This document shows, one piece after another, positions 61,428 through 64,000 of a DNA stretch of 64,000 nucleotides. The stretch is from NCBI RefSeq assembly GCF_000368065.1, contig NZ_KB851200.1, positions 2,163,204-2,227,203 of the forward strand, in the 5' to 3' direction. This stretch comes from Acinetobacter seifertii (GTDB lineage: Bacteria > Pseudomonadota > Gammaproteobacteria > Pseudomonadales > Moraxellaceae). Within the stretch, counting starts at the first letter, position 1; the number at the start of each line of letters is the position of its first letter. The notes below the pieces were generated by a model, which saw only the letters and a program-made list of their open reading frames with translations, ran no database searches and was not told the origin of the DNA. The translations under genes were made by a program, and so were the position numbers.

Positions 61428-61490
61428 TTAAATACCTGCAAAGCCCCCACTTTGATAGAGAGCAATGTTGAATCGAGCTGCTGTACGCAT
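61428..61490 (-). CDS. Possible 20-residue short ORF between rpsG and fusA
   Basis: The ATG at 61490 has GGAG seven bases upstream, inside the 3' tail of the rpsG-fusA spacer. It encodes MRTAARFNIALYQSGGFAGI followed by TAA. A weak stem-loop follows before the fusA ribosome site. The product resembles no protein I know. It may be a leader peptide affecting fusA translation or may be a chance frame. Confidence 0.4.
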   Translation of the reverse strand: MRTAARFNIALYQSGGFAGI

Positions 61491-61524
61491 GAATATTCTC
61501 CTGAATAAGGCCTGTTTTATCCGC

Positions 61525-61995
61525 TTAGAAACGGTAGTGAGAGAAGGCTTTGTTAGCTTCAGCCATACGGTGCACATCTTCACGTTTTTTGATTGCTGCA
61601 CCTTTACCTTCAGCTGCATCAAGCAACTCACCAGCAAGACGTAAAGCCATCGTTTTTTCAGAACGCTTAGCAGCAGCATCTACTAACCAACGCATAGCTA
61701 AGGCAGTACGACGGGATGGGCGTACTTCCATAGGTACTTGATAAGTAGCACCACCAACACGGCGTGCTTTTACTTCGACCATAGGACGAACTTTCTCAAG
61801 AGTAGTCTCGAAAAATTCAACTGGGTCTACTTTGTTTTTTTCTTGAACGCGTTCTAAAGCACCGTAAACGATACTTTCAGCAATAGATTTTTTACCATCT
61901 TGCATTACGTGGTTCATGAATTTAGCGATTGTTTGGCTGCTAAATTTTGGATCTGGAAGGATCTCACGAGCAGCGACTACGCGACGTCTTGGCAT
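61525..61995 (-). CDS. rpsG: 30S ribosomal protein S7
   Basis: The 156-residue protein has the S7 signature [30 protein letters not shown] near the start and [31 protein letters not shown], with the C-terminal [12 protein letters not shown]. It nucleates the 30S head and binds 16S rRNA, and in E. coli represses its operon. It lies 159 bp after rpsL in the same unit. Confidence 0.98.
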
Positions 61996-62154
61996 TTTAA
62001 TACACCTAATAATATGACACTTCAGGATAATCCAGCAGTTTGTACAAGTGTCATGTACACGACGCTGGCCTTACTATACGTCGCTTGAATTACAAATCTA
62101 TGAAGAATTCAAACAAGCGAAACGCTAAAGGGCTTCTGGACTAGTTTCCTAGAA

Positions 62155-62529
62155 TTACTTCTTAGGACGCTTAGTACCGTATTTAGAACGTGATTGATTA
62201 CGATCTTTAACGCCGGCACAGTCTAAAGAACCACGAACGGTATGGTAACGTACACCTGGTAAGTCTTTAACACGACCACCACGGATAAGAACAACACTGT
62301 GCTCTTGTAAGTTATGACCTTCACCACCGATGTAGCTAGATACTTCAAAACCTGAAGTTAAGCGAACACGGCAAACCTTACGCATAGCTGAGTTAGGTTT
62401 TTTAGGTGTAGTTGTATAAACACGTGTACAAACACCACGACGTTGTGGACAAGCCTTCAACGCAGGAACTTTGGATTTTTCAACCAAAGTCGTACGACCC
62501 TTACGGATCAACTGATTCGTTGTTGCCAT
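62155..62529 (-). CDS. rpsL: 30S ribosomal protein S12
   Basis: The 124-residue protein has the S12 signature [52 protein letters not shown]. The residues where streptomycin resistance arises are visible as TTPKKPNS (Lys43 region) and [10 protein letters not shown] (Lys88 region); both carry the wild-type lysine. It begins the str operon, with GGGAG upstream of the ATG. Confidence 0.98.
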   Translation of the reverse strand: MATTNQLIRKGRTTLVEKSKVPALKACPQRRGVCTRVYTTTPKKPNSAMRKVCRVRLTSGFEVSSYIGGEGHNLQEHSVVLIRGGRVKDLPGVRYHTVRGSLDCAGVKDRNQSRSKYGTKRPKK

Positions 62530-62549
62530 ATGGCAATTCTCCCGTTATT

Positions 62550-62584
62550 AAAAAACCTTAAAAAGAAAATACCTCTTTTTAAGG
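62550..62584 (-). promoter_or_regulatory. Leader stem-loop with U run ahead of rpsL
   Basis: CCTTAAAAAG (62575-62584 on minus) pairs with CTTTTTAAGG (62556-62565) around nine bases and is followed by six T. It lies at or near the predicted transcript start. It looks like an attenuator or a 5'-protecting hairpin; the stem is AT-rich, so termination is uncertain. Confidence 0.5.
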
Positions 62585-62591
62585 GCACATA

Positions 62592-62620
62592 ATTGTAAGC
62601 TAAGATGCAAAAATGGTCAA
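62592..62620 (-). promoter_or_regulatory. Promoter of the str operon
   Basis: TTGACC (-35, 62615-62620) and TACAAT (-10, 62592-62597) are spaced by 17 bp on the minus strand and lie 63 bp upstream of the rpsL start. Both match the sigma-70 consensus closely. Confidence 0.75.
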
Positions 62621-62729
62621 CACGGCAATAATTACCAAATGTTGACCATATCAATGTTTGACAGGATGACTTACAAAACTAAATAGGGGTGAAATTTCGT
62701 TTTGAAACCCTATCTTTGTAATTGTATTG

Positions 62730-63992
62730 TTAAGAGTACTTTTGATCTTCTATAACATCATCATTTTCAATTTCTAATGCTGGTTTTTGTTCACTATGCT
62801 CGTGCTCGACCACATGTTTTTCTGCAAGCTGCTCAATACCTTGATGAACATTTTCTTGCACTTTTTCTTCACTTTTTTCAGAAGTATTCGATTTAACCAC
62901 AACTGCCACTTTTGAAATTACATCATGATTTTCTATTTTATGATGTTGTGCCGCGTGAATACTGCCATTTTCTCCAACGTTCAAAAGACGAGGACTTGCC
63001 TTTTGAATAAGAGTCACGGCAGCATAATAAGCTTGAAGTGGTGATAAATGCTCATTCGGATGTTCATTTAAATAGTGTCGTGCAGCACCAAAAATGGCTT
63101 GTGCCTTGTGGCCTACATCTTCTTGTAACTTCCAACTGTAAACAGCACTGAGTACTGCACCTACTGCTGGAGTAAATTTACCAACAGAAGCAAGTTGCGG
63201 AACTTTATTTAACCAGTTCCATTTAAACTCGCCATTTTCATCAACTAACCATTTTTTCAAGGTTTCAATATCATTTGAAGACCCCAGTAATTGCTGAAAC
63301 TGTTGAACATCTTGTGTCTCTAACATATTACGTAACGCTTTTAATGCCAAAAGTACCGTCTGCTTTTCAGCAATCAGACTGATATCGACTTCTTTAAAAA
63401 TAAACTCAACAACATCTTGATCACTTCCATCATTTAAATCGAAACCATGTGATCTTCCAGTTTGATAAATTGTTCTTAAAACCAGAACTAAAGATACAGG
63501 AATATCTACAGCCGCTCCGGCCATACCAGATACACCTGTAATCGCCCCTTGTATTGTTGCAATCAATTTATTTTGTTCAATCAGCGCCTGACTTAAACGT
63601 TGAGAGCGTGAGGTATCCTTAGTTAACTCAAATAGGTCTTTTGCGCCCGCCTCTTCTAATATTTTTTCAGTAAGGGTACTTTTTGAACTAAAGTCATTCA
63701 GCGCATCAAATAAATAGCTTGATATTTTCTCATTCCAGTCAGGTGAAATAAATGTGGCAATACCATTGACCTTTCTGAAATGACGACCAAAAACTTGTCG
63801 AGTAACTTTAGGTAAATGTTCACGTAACATTTGTTGTGGACTTTCATATTGTTCCACTTCAAATGGGCTTTTGTTTCTAGCATTACCCTCTACTGTTTTA
63901 CCACTCGCAAGTGGCTCGACCAACTTACTGACCTCACCTATTTGGCTTTGCTGCAAGATGTTTAACCCAGTAGAACTGAGCTTTTTAGCCAC
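62730..63992 (-). CDS. EcsC-family protein, 5' end possibly beyond window
   Basis: The frame is open to the right edge, and the GTG at 63992 has no spaced ribosome site, so the true start may lie outside. The 420 visible residues contain a central EcsC-type stretch (FKEVDISLIAEKQTVLLALKALRNML and ASVGKFTPAVGAVLSAVYSW). A hydrophobic glycine-rich hairpin lies near 155-170 (AITGVSGMAGAAVDIPVSLVLVLRTIY). A C-terminal acidic tail rich in His, Glu and Val follows. The function of EcsC-family proteins is unclear; in Bacillus the name comes from the ecs ABC locus. It lies upstream of rpsL on the same strand. Confidence 0.75.
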   Translation of the reverse strand: MAKKLSSTGLNILQQSQIGEVSKLVEPLASGKTVEGNARNKSPFEVEQYESPQQMLREHLPKVTRQVFGRHFRKVNGIATFISPDWNEKISSYLFDALNDFSSKSTLTEKILEEAGAKDLFELTKDTSRSQRLSQALIEQNKLIATIQGAITGVSGMAGAAVDIPVSLVLVLRTIYQTGRSHGFDLNDGSDQDVVEFIFKEVDISLIAEKQTVLLALKALRNMLETQDVQQFQQLLGSSNDIETLKKWLVDENGEFKWNWLNKVPQLASVGKFTPAVGAVLSAVYSWKLQEDVGHKAQAIFGAARHYLNEHPNEHLSPLQAYYAAVTLIQKASPRLLNVGENGSIHAAQHHKIENHDVISKVAVVVKSNTSEKSEEKVQENVHQGIEQLAEKHVVEHEHSEQKPALEIENDDVIEDQKYS

Positions 63993-64000
63993 TCCGAAGA

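Overview
The window is a stretch of low-GC gammaproteobacterial chromosome that looks like Acinetobacter, most likely the A. calcoaceticus-baumannii complex (inference, no search was run). Support comes from the tmRNA tag ANDETYALAA, the str operon rpsL-rpsG-fusA-tuf, the rep-dut-algC-argB and pilT-pilU neighbourhoods, an OlsB-type acyltransferase, a lipoprotein-type gamma-glutamyltransferase and consistent codon use.

Layout. 1-4500 is an AT-rich accessory patch downstream of the 3' end of ssrA. It holds a KAP-family P-loop NTPase (cut by the window edge) and a CoiA-like nuclease gene split by an IS3-family element. 4511-4869 is tmRNA. 5030-14500 is mostly core: gamma-glutamyltransferase, an EmrAB-type efflux pair, a PaaI-like thioesterase, hemB, a ThiO-like oxidase, a YfcH-like epimerase and a small membrane protein. 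14536-14766 looks like an unannotated structured RNA with its own terminator. 14790-22422 is a type I Wadjet operon (jetABCD) whose jetC is cut by an IS1-family element with a perfect 25-bp inverted repeat and an 8-bp target duplication. The rest is core: VOC and OsmC proteins, sbcDC, uppP, yggS, pilTU, fur, bamE, rnfH, a transporter, a bacteriohemerythrin, a class II amidotransferase, olsB, argB-algC-dut-rep, an OmpA-like lipoprotein, an acyltransferase, minCDE, a LysE exporter, ftsK, trxB, aat-bpt, rimI, two tandem PF10118-type proteins, the str operon (tuf, fusA, rpsG, rpsL) and an EcsC-family gene at the right edge.

How the genes fit together. The accessory content is defence-like. Wadjet senses and cleaves plasmid DNA by a JetABC SMC motor plus the JetD nuclease. 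The NTPase/nuclease pair has the composition of an anti-mobile-element module but matches no named system that I can confirm. Each locus carries one insertion sequence in an essential gene, so both are probably inactive in this strain. Both broken genes can be restored in frame by removing the insertion. The core part combines translation (str operon, ssrA, N-end rule transferases, rimI), division and segregation (minCDE, ftsK), DNA repair (sbcDC, rep, dut), twitching motility (pilTU), envelope biogenesis (uppP, bamE, olsB, algC) and iron/redox control (fur, trxB).
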